21,630 nt of DNA. It comes from a virus. The stretch lies in IMG/VR virus record IMGVR_UViG_3300025300_000113, positions 1 through 21,630 of that record; one strand, written 5' to 3'. Of the stretch, positions 6,011-12,234 are shown in pieces (position 1 is the stretch's first letter; each line of letters starts with the position of its first letter). Both the position numbers and the translations under genes were made by a program. The notes under the pieces were generated by a model that saw only the letters and a program-made list of their open reading frames with translations, made no database searches and was not told the DNA's origin.

Positions 6011-6553
6011 CTAACTAGTCTCGACCTCTTCCAGGGTGAACCGCCCGAAGTCTGGCCGGTGACTCCCGATACCGCAGTACATTCCCGCGGTCTGGATGGC
6101 GATCTCGAGGTCGGCCCAGGAGATGGCATCGTCCACCACGGTAATCTCAGCGTGGGCCGTCCATCCCTCGGTGAATGCTGGCCGGACCTGTATGTCAGCC
6201 CCATTTTTGGTGGGTATGATGCGCTCGTCGAGGTAGTCGCAGTCATCCTTGCCGAGGGAAGCGTCCTCGATAAAGATGGCACCCTTGAGGTAGGTCGCCA
6301 GGCTGCGACGGTTGGACTTTAGGTTAGCCATCTTTGCCCCATTGATGATGCAGCTTTTGAGCATGGTGCCAGGGATTATGTAGTCTCCTGCTTTGTTCCG
6401 ATAGGCCTTCTCTCTGGCCTCCAGACGCTTGTCTGCCAGTGTGGTGCGTCCACCCCTGCCACTGGGCCCTTCAAGGGCTTCTCGCGCCCGTTCAGTCCAG
6501 CCGTTGAATAGTACCGGGGCTATTCCCTCGATCATTATGCTAACTTTATACAT
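6011..6553 (-). CDS. Conserved phage-type protein with a possible RAMP-like (Cas7-type) fold
   Basis: This 180-residue protein opens with a strand, YKVSIMIEGIAPVLFNG, and has a central AGDYIIPGTMLKSCIINGAK. It ends with GMYCGIGSHRPDFGRFTLEEVE. The combination of an N-terminal beta strand, a gxxIPGTxLKg-type segment and a C-terminal GIG-x-x-RP-x-x-GRF recalls proteins of unknown function in phages and mobile elements whose fold resembles RAMP/Cas7 RNA-binding proteins. That resemblance is from memory and weak. GAGGAG lies about 10 nt before the ATG. The stop codon directly abuts the repeat array, making this the nearest gene on its upstream side. It could equally be a replication or recombination accessory protein. 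Confidence 0.55.
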   Translation of the reverse strand: MYKVSIMIEGIAPVLFNGWTERAREALEGPSGRGGRTTLADKRLEAREKAYRNKAGDYIIPGTMLKSCIINGAKMANLKSNRRSLATYLKGAIFIEDASLGKDDCDYLDERIIPTKNGADIQVRPAFTEGWTAHAEITVVDDAISWADLEIAIQTAGMYCGIGSHRPDFGRFTLEEVETS

Positions 6554-6627
6554 GGTTATCCATCTCCTCTCTATCTCTCTATTTTATTCGTCCGTATATA
6601 CAGGCGGAGTACCGGATGAATCGATTC

Positions 6628-6951
6628 TTACGCCTCTTGGATCTGGTCTGCGAAATAAGTTTCCAGGGCTTCGATCTTGCCGTGCCTCTCTAGATTCTCC
6701 ATGGCCTCTTGGTTAGTGAGTGGGGATAGTCCACACCCACCGGTCCAACTGTTGTTGCCAGCAGATTCGGCATAGTGGGTCATTGCGCCTCCGTGTCCAG
6801 CTAGGAACCAACGGCCTTTCTTCGTCAGGTAAAGGCCTTCATCGAAATAACGGAAGTCATTATTGGAGCCTCCGCCTCCCCACCGTGCCACCTCAGTGGC
6901 TGTTTCGGTGTTATACGTTAGTCCATCAACGATTCGTTTGATCCCTCTCAT
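6628..6951 (-). CDS. Conserved hypothetical protein (IVDGLTYNTETATEVA family)
   Basis: This 107-residue protein begins IKRIVDGLTYNTETATEVA and continues with FDEGLYLTKKGRWFLAGHGG and a Gly/Ser/Asn-rich turn before a helical C terminus (EEs and aromatic residues in LETYFADQI). I recognise the pattern of a short protein that is widespread in phages, prophages and Gram-positive mobile elements, with no known function. Its ATG overlaps the stop of the small upstream gene by ATGA, so it is translated with it. The 74-bp gap to the next gene (6554-6627) carries a good GAGGAG site but no clear promoter. Confidence 0.65.
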   Translation of the reverse strand: MRGIKRIVDGLTYNTETATEVARWGGGGSNNDFRYFDEGLYLTKKGRWFLAGHGGAMTHYAESAGNNSWTGGCGLSPLTNQEAMENLERHGKIEALETYFADQIQEA

Positions 6952-7070
6952 TCCGTCTCACCTCTCAATTCTTTGATAACTATCTTGGGTGGTGGCAGTT
7001 TCCCTCCCTGCCACGCCCTGACCATGGCCTCCCACACTCTGTCATTATATTTCTGCGTTAGATCAGTCAT
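6948..7070 (-). CDS. Very small protein, 40 residues
   Basis: This short gene runs from an ATG with AAGGAGGAG directly upstream to a TGA that overlaps the ATG of the next gene. The product is MTDLTQKYNDRVWEAMVRAW followed by a short basic, proline-containing tail (QGGKLPPPKIVIKEL). A tandem ATG at 7073 is the alternative start. It has no recognised family. The strong ribosome-binding site and the stop-start overlap support it despite its size. It may simply serve translational coupling, or be a small regulator. Confidence 0.6.
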   Translation of the reverse strand: MTDLTQKYNDRVWEAMVRAWQGGKLPPPKIVIKELRGETE

Positions 7071-7092
7071 CATCTCCTCCTTGGCTTATCGC

Positions 7093-7371
7093 CTACTCCC
7101 CGGAGGGAGTTTCGGCCCCGGAGCCACCGGGCCTCATCAGTTTCAGAATAGTCTCGGCCTCTTCGATGGACATGGCGTCAAATTCTTTCTCCCCTTCCCC
7201 CTCGCAACACTCTACTTCCCACATATATGTCATCGCAGCGACCCTCTCTTCGATGGACATGGCATCGAATTCTTCCTCGGCCATGTTGGCATCTGGGTCA
7301 ACATATGTCTTCCATAGATCCCAGTCATAGGCTATCTGGGAGTAGGTTAATACATCATCGGGTCCGATCAT
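7093..7371 (-). CDS. Acidic hypothetical protein with an internal duplication
   Basis: This 92-residue acidic protein contains two copies of a helix-like unit, EEFDAMSIEERVAAM and KEFDAMSIEEAETIL, about 30 residues apart. The DNA is also near-identical there, so the duplication is recent or selected. The ATG at 7371 overlaps the upstream gene's stop (TAATG); a longer start at 7398 would lie inside that gene. The family is unknown. An acidic repeat protein of this size could act as a protein-binding partner or DNA mimic, but that is speculation. Confidence 0.6.
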   Translation of the reverse strand: MIGPDDVLTYSQIAYDWDLWKTYVDPDANMAEEEFDAMSIEERVAAMTYMWEVECCEGEGEKEFDAMSIEEAETILKLMRPGGSGAETPSGE

Positions 7372-8033
7372 TATTCTCCCTCGGGATCGTTCAGCCATGC
7401 TTCGATCCCATCTTCAACTGACTCTACGTCTGCCCAGGTTGCGCTTGCTCCCCAGGCGATTCCCAACCGGCCATCCTCCGGGGAGTACAGTGCCTCGGCG
7501 GTCTCGGCTTCCGGGTTCATGTCCTGGTTATCGTAGACGGTGATGCGGTACGCCCTGGCATCGGTGATCGCGACTCCCGCGAGTCGAAGGTCTATGGTTC
7601 CCAGGTCTGCGACCTCGATCTCCTGGCAGGTAAATGTACGAGCGGTGCGTTTGACTGCCTCATCCCAGATGCGCCGGACTACCTCCCGCTGGGCGGCTGG
7701 CCCAACGTAGTACGCATCCCATGAGTAGCTACGGTCATTGCATAGGTTGCGGATGTTCTGAGTCAGTTGCTCCCTGCCATCAGCAATGATCTCTTGCGGC
7801 GATAAGTACTTCGTATCGGGGGCTACCCACTCGGCAAATAGGTCCGAAATGATCTCTTGCTGTTCCATCGGCACGAAGGACATCTCATCTTCCTCGATCA
7901 CCTCGATGCAGCCTTCGCATATCATCATCCCACTGCTACCGTACTCCTCGCCCCGGCATATCTCCCCCCCGCAGCCTCCGCAGTGGAAATCACCTTCCGC
8001 TAAACGTATATCGTAACCGGCTCTTTTCATCAT
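7371..8033 (-). CDS. Hypothetical protein with an N-terminal zinc-binding motif
   Basis: This protein of about 220 residues has CGGCGGEICRGEEYG and then MICEGC within its first 45 residues, a likely zinc finger. A mixed helical and beta C-terminal part follows, ending acidic (EDGIEAWLNDPEGE). The start is one of two tandem ATGs (8033 or 8030), just after the upstream gene's TAA. An in-frame extension to 8225 lies wholly inside that upstream gene and has no clear ribosome site. I do not know the family. The segment ADLGTIDLRLAGVAITDARAYR looks like a beta domain. Confidence 0.6.
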   Translation of the reverse strand: MMKRAGYDIRLAEGDFHCGGCGGEICRGEEYGSSGMMICEGCIEVIEEDEMSFVPMEQQEIISDLFAEWVAPDTKYLSPQEIIADGREQLTQNIRNLCNDRSYSWDAYYVGPAAQREVVRRIWDEAVKRTARTFTCQEIEVADLGTIDLRLAGVAITDARAYRITVYDNQDMNPEAETAEALYSPEDGRLGIAWGASATWADVESVEDGIEAWLNDPEGE

Positions 8034-8034
8034 T

Positions 8035-8358
8035 TTAGGCTGCCCTATTGTTGACGGTCTGAAGGCTACCTCGGCCATGGGACCGGCTTGCGTCGGCCCT
8101 ATCCACTCTGATCTGTCCTTCCGGGCTTCGCTCGGCATAGGTGATGTAGCTCCTGTAGTTGTACGAGTTTGCCACGAAGCCCTCATGGGCATATACCCGC
8201 ACCTGCTTGCCGGGGTTCTCCTCACATAGATTCAAGAAGGTCTCGGCGTCGCTTTGGCTGAAGCATCGCCGCCTTGACCGGCCCTCTAGGGCTTTCGCCC
8301 GCTGGAGGATATCGTCTATGGTTTCCTGGCGTCGGTCTGCTGACATTTTCCTTGGCAT
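8035..8358 (-). CDS. Basic hypothetical protein, 107 residues
   Basis: The protein is rich in Arg and Ser, with an N-terminal helix (RRQETIDDILQRAKAL) followed by a segment that looks like an alpha/beta fold (KQVRVYAHEGFVANSYNYRS). GGGGGAG lies 5 nt upstream of the ATG. The family is not recognised. The basic charge could suit nucleic-acid binding. It is the last gene before the hairpin at 8402-8439. Confidence 0.6.
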   Translation of the reverse strand: MPRKMSADRRQETIDDILQRAKALEGRSRRRCFSQSDAETFLNLCEENPGKQVRVYAHEGFVANSYNYRSYITYAERSPEGQIRVDRADASRSHGRGSLQTVNNRAA

Positions 8359-8401
8359 AGGTTCTCCCCCTTTTATCTTGCAACGGTCTAAGTCTGGCCG
8401 C

Positions 8402-8439
8402 TGCCAGGGGGAGCCGTCACACCCGGCTCCCCTATGGCA
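8402..8439. other. Strong hairpin in the spacer between two minus-strand genes
   Basis: TGCCA pairs with TGGCA, and GGGGAGCCG with CGGCTCCCC around a 7-nt loop. The stem is about 14 bp with a small interruption. It lies between the gene at 8450-8758 and the one at 8035-8358. No T-run follows on the minus strand, so it may be a transcript-stabilising or processing structure rather than an intrinsic terminator. Confidence 0.6.
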
Positions 8440-8449
8440 AGGGTCAAGG

Positions 8450-8758
8450 CTAGATGAATGGGAACTTGACCTCGCCTTCGCGGCTGATATAAAGACCTTC
8501 GTAGTCTTGGAGCCACTCTTGGAAACGTACTAGGAACGCACATGATGCGGCATCCCGATCATCTGGGAAATGGGTGGTATCCAGGAGATTCAGCAACGTG
8601 GCCATCTGGGCCACCATTTGTTGCCGTAGCGTAGGATGCTCCCGGTCCATCGCTTTGGCGATATGGGGAGTCATCCCTTCTGAGCCGAAGCGGTTAGTCA
8701 ATCGCTCCCATGTAGAGTAGTATTCCTGGGCGGTGGTTTCGTTCAGATCACTAGTCAT
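8450..8758 (-). CDS. Hypothetical protein, 102 residues
   Basis: This is an alpha-helical looking acidic protein with no family I recognise. The chosen ATG (8758) has GAGGGGG about 7 nt upstream; an ATG at 8764 lies almost on top of that site and is unlikely. It is the first gene after the near-consensus promoter at 8792-8821, so it is a promoter-proximal gene of the leftward operon. Its role is unknown. Confidence 0.6.
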   Translation of the reverse strand: MTSDLNETTAQEYYSTWERLTNRFGSEGMTPHIAKAMDREHPTLRQQMVAQMATLLNLLDTTHFPDDRDAASCAFLVRFQEWLQDYEGLYISREGEVKFPFI

Positions 8759-8791
8759 GGTCATTCCCCCTCTTAAATAGTTACTGATTAG

Positions 8792-8821
8792 ATTATAGTG
8801 GGCTTACAGTTGGGTTGTCAA
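8792..8821 (-). promoter_or_regulatory. Near-consensus sigma70 promoter reading leftward
   Basis: The minus strand reads TTGACA (8821-8816) and TATAAT (8797-8792), both perfect hexamers, with an 18-bp spacer. The expected transcription start is near 8785. It sits in the 68-bp gap between two minus-strand genes and would drive 8450-8758 and the genes further left. Confidence 0.85.
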
Positions 8822-8826
8822 GTGGT

Positions 8827-9519
8827 CTAGTCCAGTTCGGCCTTGGCTATGGCTGCTCTGGCTGCATCGGGTGAGATGGGGCATGAATCAGGTCCATGCA
8901 GCCGGTCATATGCCTCGATTTGCTCGATCAGGTCCACCAGTGCGGCATACATCTCCGGTGCCGCCGCTATCAACTGGGCGTTGGCGGCTTGCTCATCGGG
9001 GTCCGGTTCGGCATCGGCGAAGGGCTTCTCTTGTACGAATAGCAGAGCGCGAGTCTCGCCTTGCCGTATGTTGGGGCCGGTGACTTCCCACGGTCCTGGG
9101 GTATGTCCTGTCATGTTTTTCATCTCCTCGCCGTCGATACTATCGAGATCGATGCCGTAGTAGTCCAGCCAGCCCTGGACGATCTCCCCTATCACGCCGT
9201 CCCGGTCCAGTTCGAAGGCCGCTAAGTCTTGGACGTATGCCACGCCATCGGGAGTAAGGTGGCGGCCCAGGAATCGGTGACACTGGGCGCAATGGTCGGG
9301 CGAGTCAGACTCCCCTTCCCATTTGGGATATGCTTGCGGCCATGAGTCGGAGTCCTCATATAGGTCTGGGCTATTCGACCAGTCCAGGGTGCCGTGGATA
9401 TCCTTGTCTAGAGCTTCGTTGAGTTGCTCTATCGTCGCGTCACCGCACGGCTTGCAGTACAGATCGGCCTGATAGATATACAGGGTTGCCGGTGGGTTCC
9501 AGTTGATCGCGTTTTCCAT
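8827..9519 (-). CDS. Two-domain protein: zinc-motif N-terminal part fused to an HTPGPW-type C-terminal domain
   Basis: Residues 1-130 contain CKPC and CAQC, a probable zinc-binding pair. Residues 136-230 begin TGHTPGPWEV and carry ANAQLIAAAPEMYAAL, which matches a short, very common phage protein of unknown role that normally starts with HTPGPW. Upstream of the second part the coding sequence reads GAGGAG, then ATG AAA AAC ATG. An internal start at 9114 with its own ribosome site is therefore likely, so the domain could also be made alone. I infer a fusion of two once-separate genes. The gene starts with ATG after a purine-rich site and ends 5 nt before the TTGACA of the promoter at 8792-8821. 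Confidence 0.65.
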   Translation of the reverse strand: MENAINWNPPATLYIYQADLYCKPCGDATIEQLNEALDKDIHGTLDWSNSPDLYEDSDSWPQAYPKWEGESDSPDHCAQCHRFLGRHLTPDGVAYVQDLAAFELDRDGVIGEIVQGWLDYYGIDLDSIDGEEMKNMTGHTPGPWEVTGPNIRQGETRALLFVQEKPFADAEPDPDEQAANAQLIAAAPEMYAALVDLIEQIEAYDRLHGPDSCPISPDAARAAIAKAELD

Positions 9520-9545
9520 GTTTCCCCCTTCGGTTTCAGGTTGGT

Positions 9546-10064
9546 CTAGTCGTAGTCTTCTGGGAATTCCTCGGCCAGTTCGTCGATCCGTTCTACCGCC
9601 AGCCTTAATTCGGCCTCGCTGAACACGCCGTACTCTACGGCCACCTCTTCGGGTGGGAATATCTCCGGGTGCATCGGTATGCGGATCTGTTCGCCTCGGT
9701 ACGAATAGCAGGCCGTTTCATATTCGACGGCCATCCCGCCGTAGCCCTGGAATATGGCCGTATGGTTGGCCGTGCTTGTCAGTCCCAGATCCGTGTCATT
9801 GGTGTACTGGCTCCAGCGTGGGAGGTCGCGCACCCAACAATCGCCGGGCACATATACATCGGTGAAGCCCTGGTCAGGGTTGGAACTCGCGTCCAGCCAG
9901 CGGCCAACGTCGCAGTCTTCCTCCAGATAGGTCATCCCGTTGCTAGGATCATAGTAACTGTACGAGCTCGGTCGGATGCCAGCGGCGAGGACCGCCGTGG
10001 TCGGGATCTCCGCCCAGCCGTGTCCACCGTCAGATATGAACCGGTATGTGGTGCCTTGTGCCAT
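9546..10064 (-). CDS. Conserved phage hypothetical protein (ISDGGHGWAEIP family)
   Basis: This 172-residue protein has the N-terminal pattern FISDGGHGWAEIPTTAVLAAG followed by SSYSYYDPSNG and YLEEDCDVGRWLDA. I recognise this as a widely distributed phage and plasmid protein with no assigned function, usually about 100 residues long; the present copy carries extra C-terminal sequence. AAGGGGGAAAC lies just before the ATG. The extension contains GDCWVRDLPRWSQ, a Tyr/Gly-rich stretch and an acidic helix. No membrane segment is seen. Confidence 0.6.
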   Translation of the reverse strand: MAQGTTYRFISDGGHGWAEIPTTAVLAAGIRPSSYSYYDPSNGMTYLEEDCDVGRWLDASSNPDQGFTDVYVPGDCWVRDLPRWSQYTNDTDLGLTSTANHTAIFQGYGGMAVEYETACYSYRGEQIRIPMHPEIFPPEEVAVEYGVFSEAELRLAVERIDELAEEFPEDYD

Positions 10065-10097
10065 GGTAGTTTCCCCCTTCTTGTGTTTGAGTCCACC

Positions 10098-10127
10098 CCT
10101 AGGCGCACCCGGTGGATGCGCCGTAGG
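10098..10127. other. Intergenic hairpin
   Basis: CCTAGGCGCA pairs with TGCGCCGTAGG (one bulged G) around a loop of about 9 nt. It lies between the genes ending at 10138 and starting at 10064. As with the other spacer hairpins, no T-run follows on the minus strand. Confidence 0.55.
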
Positions 10128-10137
10128 CTAGGCTCAA

Positions 10138-10341
10138 TCAGATCCCGTACCCCATAATGATCAACTCGGGTGCGCCGTAGACCTTGCGCTTTCCGCAGGC
10201 TTCGCAGGGGTAGTTCCTGGCGTCTGGCTCCACCCCATCGGCTTCCTCCCCGCAGGCGATGCAGAATCCGGCGTTGCCCATCCCGAACATGGATTCCTCG
10301 GCTGCTACCATCAGTTCATCCGGATCGATTATGTATGACAT
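10138..10341 (-). CDS. Conserved phage zinc-ribbon protein (EADGVEPDARNYPCEACG family)
   Basis: This 67-residue protein has CIACGEEADGVEPDARNYPCEACG in its middle and ends VYGAPELIIMG. I recognise this as a common phage mini-protein with one zinc ribbon (CxxC...CxxC) and unknown function. The start is an ATG with a purine-rich (GGGGGAAT) site just upstream. It sits in the row of single small genes, each separated by a 70-100 nt spacer that contains a hairpin. Confidence 0.7.
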   Translation of the reverse strand: MSYIIDPDELMVAAEESMFGMGNAGFCIACGEEADGVEPDARNYPCEACGKRKVYGAPELIIMGYGI

Positions 10342-10390
10342 GATTCCCCCTGTTTTGTGTTTAGATTCCGGGCTTGGCCTGCCCTAGCTA

Positions 10391-10414
10391 CCGCCGATCG
10401 GCTGGGATCGGCGG
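10391..10414. other. Intergenic hairpin with perfect 9-bp stem
   Basis: CCGCCGATC pairs with GATCGGCGG around a 6-nt loop. It is in the 94-nt gap between the gene ending at 10436 and the one starting at 10341. No poly-T tract follows. Confidence 0.65.
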
Positions 10415-10435
10415 CAGGTATGCCGCCAAGCTGGC

Positions 10436-10621
10436 CTAGTACAGGCGCGTCAATCCATTATGTGGGATGAATTCATAGCGTCGCGTACCGTCTATGGATT
10501 CCAGGGTATATATGTCTGGCAAACCGTCGTATTCCGCGCGGTAGGATAGTACCCGAAGCCGAAGGAATCCCACCTTCACGATGCATCCCGGCCCCCAATT
10601 CTGGCGCGTGTTGATTATCAT
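10436..10621 (-). CDS. Conserved small phage protein (VGFLRLRVLSY family)
   Basis: This 61-residue protein has the pattern GCIVKVGFLRLRVLSYRAEYDG followed by PDIYTLESIDGTRRYEFIPHNGLTRL. It looks like a small beta-barrel and is a type I recognise from other phages, function unknown. The ATG has GAGGGGG upstream. It is not part of an overlap chain; spacers of 38 and 94 nt separate it from its neighbours. Confidence 0.6.
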   Translation of the reverse strand: MIINTRQNWGPGCIVKVGFLRLRVLSYRAEYDGLPDIYTLESIDGTRRYEFIPHNGLTRLY

Positions 10622-10659
10622 CTGATTTCCCCCTCTTTATGTTTTGGCTATGGTTTGGT

Positions 10660-11355
10660 TTAACCTTGTGAAGCGAGGACAGCCTTCTTACGTTTCGAGC
10701 CGTGCGGGTTGATCCATATCGGTAGTTGCTTGGCTTTGGTCGTACCCTGGCATAGTAGACATTCTTGGCATTCTAGATCCATGGTATCGGCTAGGCATTC
10801 TCTTGTGCCCTCAGGTTGGATCTCGGAGACGTGAAAGTACCTCAATCCTTTTTCCTCGGCTTCGCACCTGGACGTTTCGGTATCCGTTGACGCCATGAAG
10901 TATTGGCCGTACATCTTGGCCGTTTCGGGTGCCATATCTGCCCAGTCGTGAAAGTAGCCGGTCCACCCATTACTCGCCTCGGCTATAGCTTTGACCATGC
11001 TTATCGGCAAGATGCTAGGATTGCCATACGCGCCGAACCGAACTTTTCTCCCGCCGAATATCTCGGCATAGTCGATCGGGTGCAACTTAGGGTATCGTCC
11101 ATTGTGGTAGGTTTTCCAGATCTTAACCGGCGCCTGTCCGACGTTGACGTAGCATCCATTCCCGCTGGCAAATGGGCATCCGGTGCATATGGTCTCAGCA
11201 TCGAGGCCAGAGCTCACAACGTCCAATGGGTGGCTGTCTTTCATCAGGAACCATATTTGGATCATGTTGCCCGTTTTCTCGTTGCTGGATTCCATGGTGG
11301 CTATGGAAACCATGGTGGGTGATTCCCAAATCACGTATCCGGTTGGCTTGGTCAT
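10660..11355 (-). CDS. Conserved phage protein with cysteine motifs, first gene of the leftward operon
   Basis: This 231-residue protein has CTGCPFASGNGCYVNVGQAPVKIW near residue 60, a FGAYGNPSILP segment near residue 110, and a C-terminal ECQECLLCQGT. I recognise it as a widespread phage protein of unknown function (DUF7227-like by memory). The cysteine spacing suggests a bound metal or Fe-S cluster. The ATG follows AAGGGGGAT. The promoter at 11397-11425 lies about 40 nt upstream, making this the first gene of the leftward unit. Confidence 0.6.
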   Translation of the reverse strand: MTKPTGYVIWESPTMVSIATMESSNEKTGNMIQIWFLMKDSHPLDVVSSGLDAETICTGCPFASGNGCYVNVGQAPVKIWKTYHNGRYPKLHPIDYAEIFGGRKVRFGAYGNPSILPISMVKAIAEASNGWTGYFHDWADMAPETAKMYGQYFMASTDTETSRCEAEEKGLRYFHVSEIQPEGTRECLADTMDLECQECLLCQGTTKAKQLPIWINPHGSKRKKAVLASQG

Positions 11356-11396
11356 GGTGATCCCCCTTGTTCGTTCGGTTTGGTTCGACTGAGGAC

Positions 11397-11425
11397 AATA
11401 TAAGGGGTGGTCAAGGGCTTGTCAA
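11397..11425 (-). promoter_or_regulatory. Sigma70-type promoter reading leftward
   Basis: The minus strand reads TTGACA (11425-11420) and TATATT (11402-11397), spacer 17 bp. This is one mismatch from consensus. It drives the gene at 10660-11355. A TTGACC a few bases further in could compete as a -35. Confidence 0.8.
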
Positions 11426-11493
11426 GGGGTATGTTAGGCATGAATATTAGGCAATCTTAACCAATATCAGGGAAAATGATAGAAATGGTAGGG

Positions 11494-11753
11494 ATCATGG
11501 ATGGAGATGCCCACCCTAGGAAACAAACGGAATCATGGTAGTTAACAATCGGATTCCTGGGGATCGTGGTCAGTCTCGAAGGGGTTTGGTAGATGGTAGG
11601 ATGGGAAGGTTGGTAGGAGTGGGTTGGCCTATAGCCAGCTAGAGCGTGACTAAAACGCCAAAACGCGCCGAGGATCGTGGTTAATGGTAGGGTTTGAGCC
11701 TACAACGTCGCACAACTACTGTTATGTAAACCCGTACAGGCGTGGCATCGTGG
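11494..11753. repeat. Short dispersed repeats ATCRTGG (five copies)
   Basis: ATCATGG occurs at 11494 and 11532, and ATCGTGG at 11563, 11674 and 11747. Other words recur in the same stretch: ATGGTAGG three times (11485, 11593, 11684), and TGGTCAGT followed by YTCKAAGGG twice (11567 and 11757). This looks like a partly decayed duplication about 190-200 bp long, or a set of protein-binding sites. Confidence 0.45.
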
Positions 11754-11863
11754 ATTTGGTCAGTTTCTAAGGGAAGTTTAAGGGTAAGATTGGAACTTTT
11801 GTTCTGAGGTCGGCCCTAAAAATAGAATGTACCCGTTCCTTTTAATGGGGGCCACCTCGGGAC

Positions 11864-11882
11864 CGTACCCGGGGTGGGTACG
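11864..11882. other. Small perfect hairpin
   Basis: CGTACCC pairs with GGGTACG around a 5-nt loop. It lies alone in the divergent region with no T-run on either side. It may be a regulator site or part of a leader RNA. Confidence 0.45.
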
Positions 11883-11977
11883 CAGAGTATATATGGACAC
11901 TTAACCACAGAATTCAAAATTTTTGTAACCTGATTCTCAGAATTTTTGGACCCATTTTCAGAACCTGGTTCCACCCG

Positions 11978-12021
11978 GGTGTAACCGTTGTGATGTGACA
12001 GCATTACAACAGCGTTACACC
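11978..12021. promoter_or_regulatory. Operator-like inverted repeat GGTGTAAC ... GTTACACC
   Basis: Perfect 8-bp arms lie 28 bp apart, with further partial symmetry inside (CGTTGT and ACAACAGC). The TGTAAC word also occurs at the edge of the next palindrome (12053). This is a likely binding site for a dimeric regulator of the rightward promoter. Confidence 0.5.
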
Positions 12022-12025
12022 GGTA

Positions 12026-12056
12026 TTACATATATATATTATATATATATATGTAA
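12026..12056. other. Near-perfect AT-rich palindrome
   Basis: TTACAT and ATGTAA flank about 19 bp of alternating A and T. The 31-bp element would melt easily or extrude as a cruciform. It lies directly before the putative rightward promoter, so it may act as a DNA-unwinding element or upstream binding site. Confidence 0.55.
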
Positions 12057-12076
12057 CGGAATCTTAATATTAATAT

Positions 12077-12082
12077 TATAAT
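12077..12082 (+). promoter_or_regulatory. Putative -10 box of the rightward promoter
   Basis: TATAAT lies 22 bp before the ATG of the gene at 12105. No TTGACA-like -35 is present 17 bp upstream; that position falls at the edge of the AT-rich palindrome. An activator-dependent promoter is plausible. Confidence 0.4.
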
Positions 12083-12104
12083 ACAGGAACTGAGGATTTA
12101 TTGG

Positions 12105-12218
12105 ATGATCTGTGACATATGCGGGGCGGTGATGCTGGAGAAGCAGTGTAAGATACGGTGCCCCAACTGCGGGTATACCAGGGACTGTTCAGATCCATAC
12201 GACCACCGGGGAACATGA
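12105..12218 (+). CDS. Zinc-ribbon mini-protein, 37 residues
   Basis: The product MICDICGAVMLEKQCKIRCP continues NCGYTRDCSDP. CxxC pairs at residues 3-6 and 19-22 form a zinc ribbon. I recognise the GAVMxxKQCKIxCPNCGYxRDCSDP pattern as a small conserved protein of bacteria, where it is often a lone ORF of unknown role. GAGG lies about 9 nt upstream of the ATG. It is the first gene of the rightward block and is followed after 16 nt by another cysteine-rich gene. Confidence 0.7.
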   Translation: MICDICGAVMLEKQCKIRCPNCGYTRDCSDPYDHRGT

Positions 12219-12234
12219 GAGAGGAGGAGATGGG

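Larger units (their letters stand above)
11426..12104. other. Gene-free divergent control region (~680 bp)
   Basis: No credible gene is present; a 62-codon minus-strand reading at 11816-12004 has no ribosome site. The left half is rich in G and T on the plus strand with repeated ATCRTGG and ATGGTAGG words. The right half becomes AT-rich, with several inverted repeats, ending in a very AT-rich palindrome and a TATAAT box. Leftward and rightward transcription diverge here, so it likely holds the control elements for both directions, and possibly an origin. Confidence 0.6.

Noticed and set aside
5812-6018. 68-codon plus-strand reading with a repeated INSLD peptide
   Set aside because: It is a translation of two repeats that happen to be 69 bp apart. 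Other repeats are out of frame, and there is no ribosome site.
8035-8225. N-terminal extension of the zinc-motif gene at 7371-8033
   Set aside because: It overlaps the whole end of the upstream gene, while tandem ATGs right after that gene's stop give a normal start.
11816-12004. 62-codon minus-strand reading in the divergent region
   Set aside because: No ribosome site, crosses palindromes and repeats, and has low-complexity composition.
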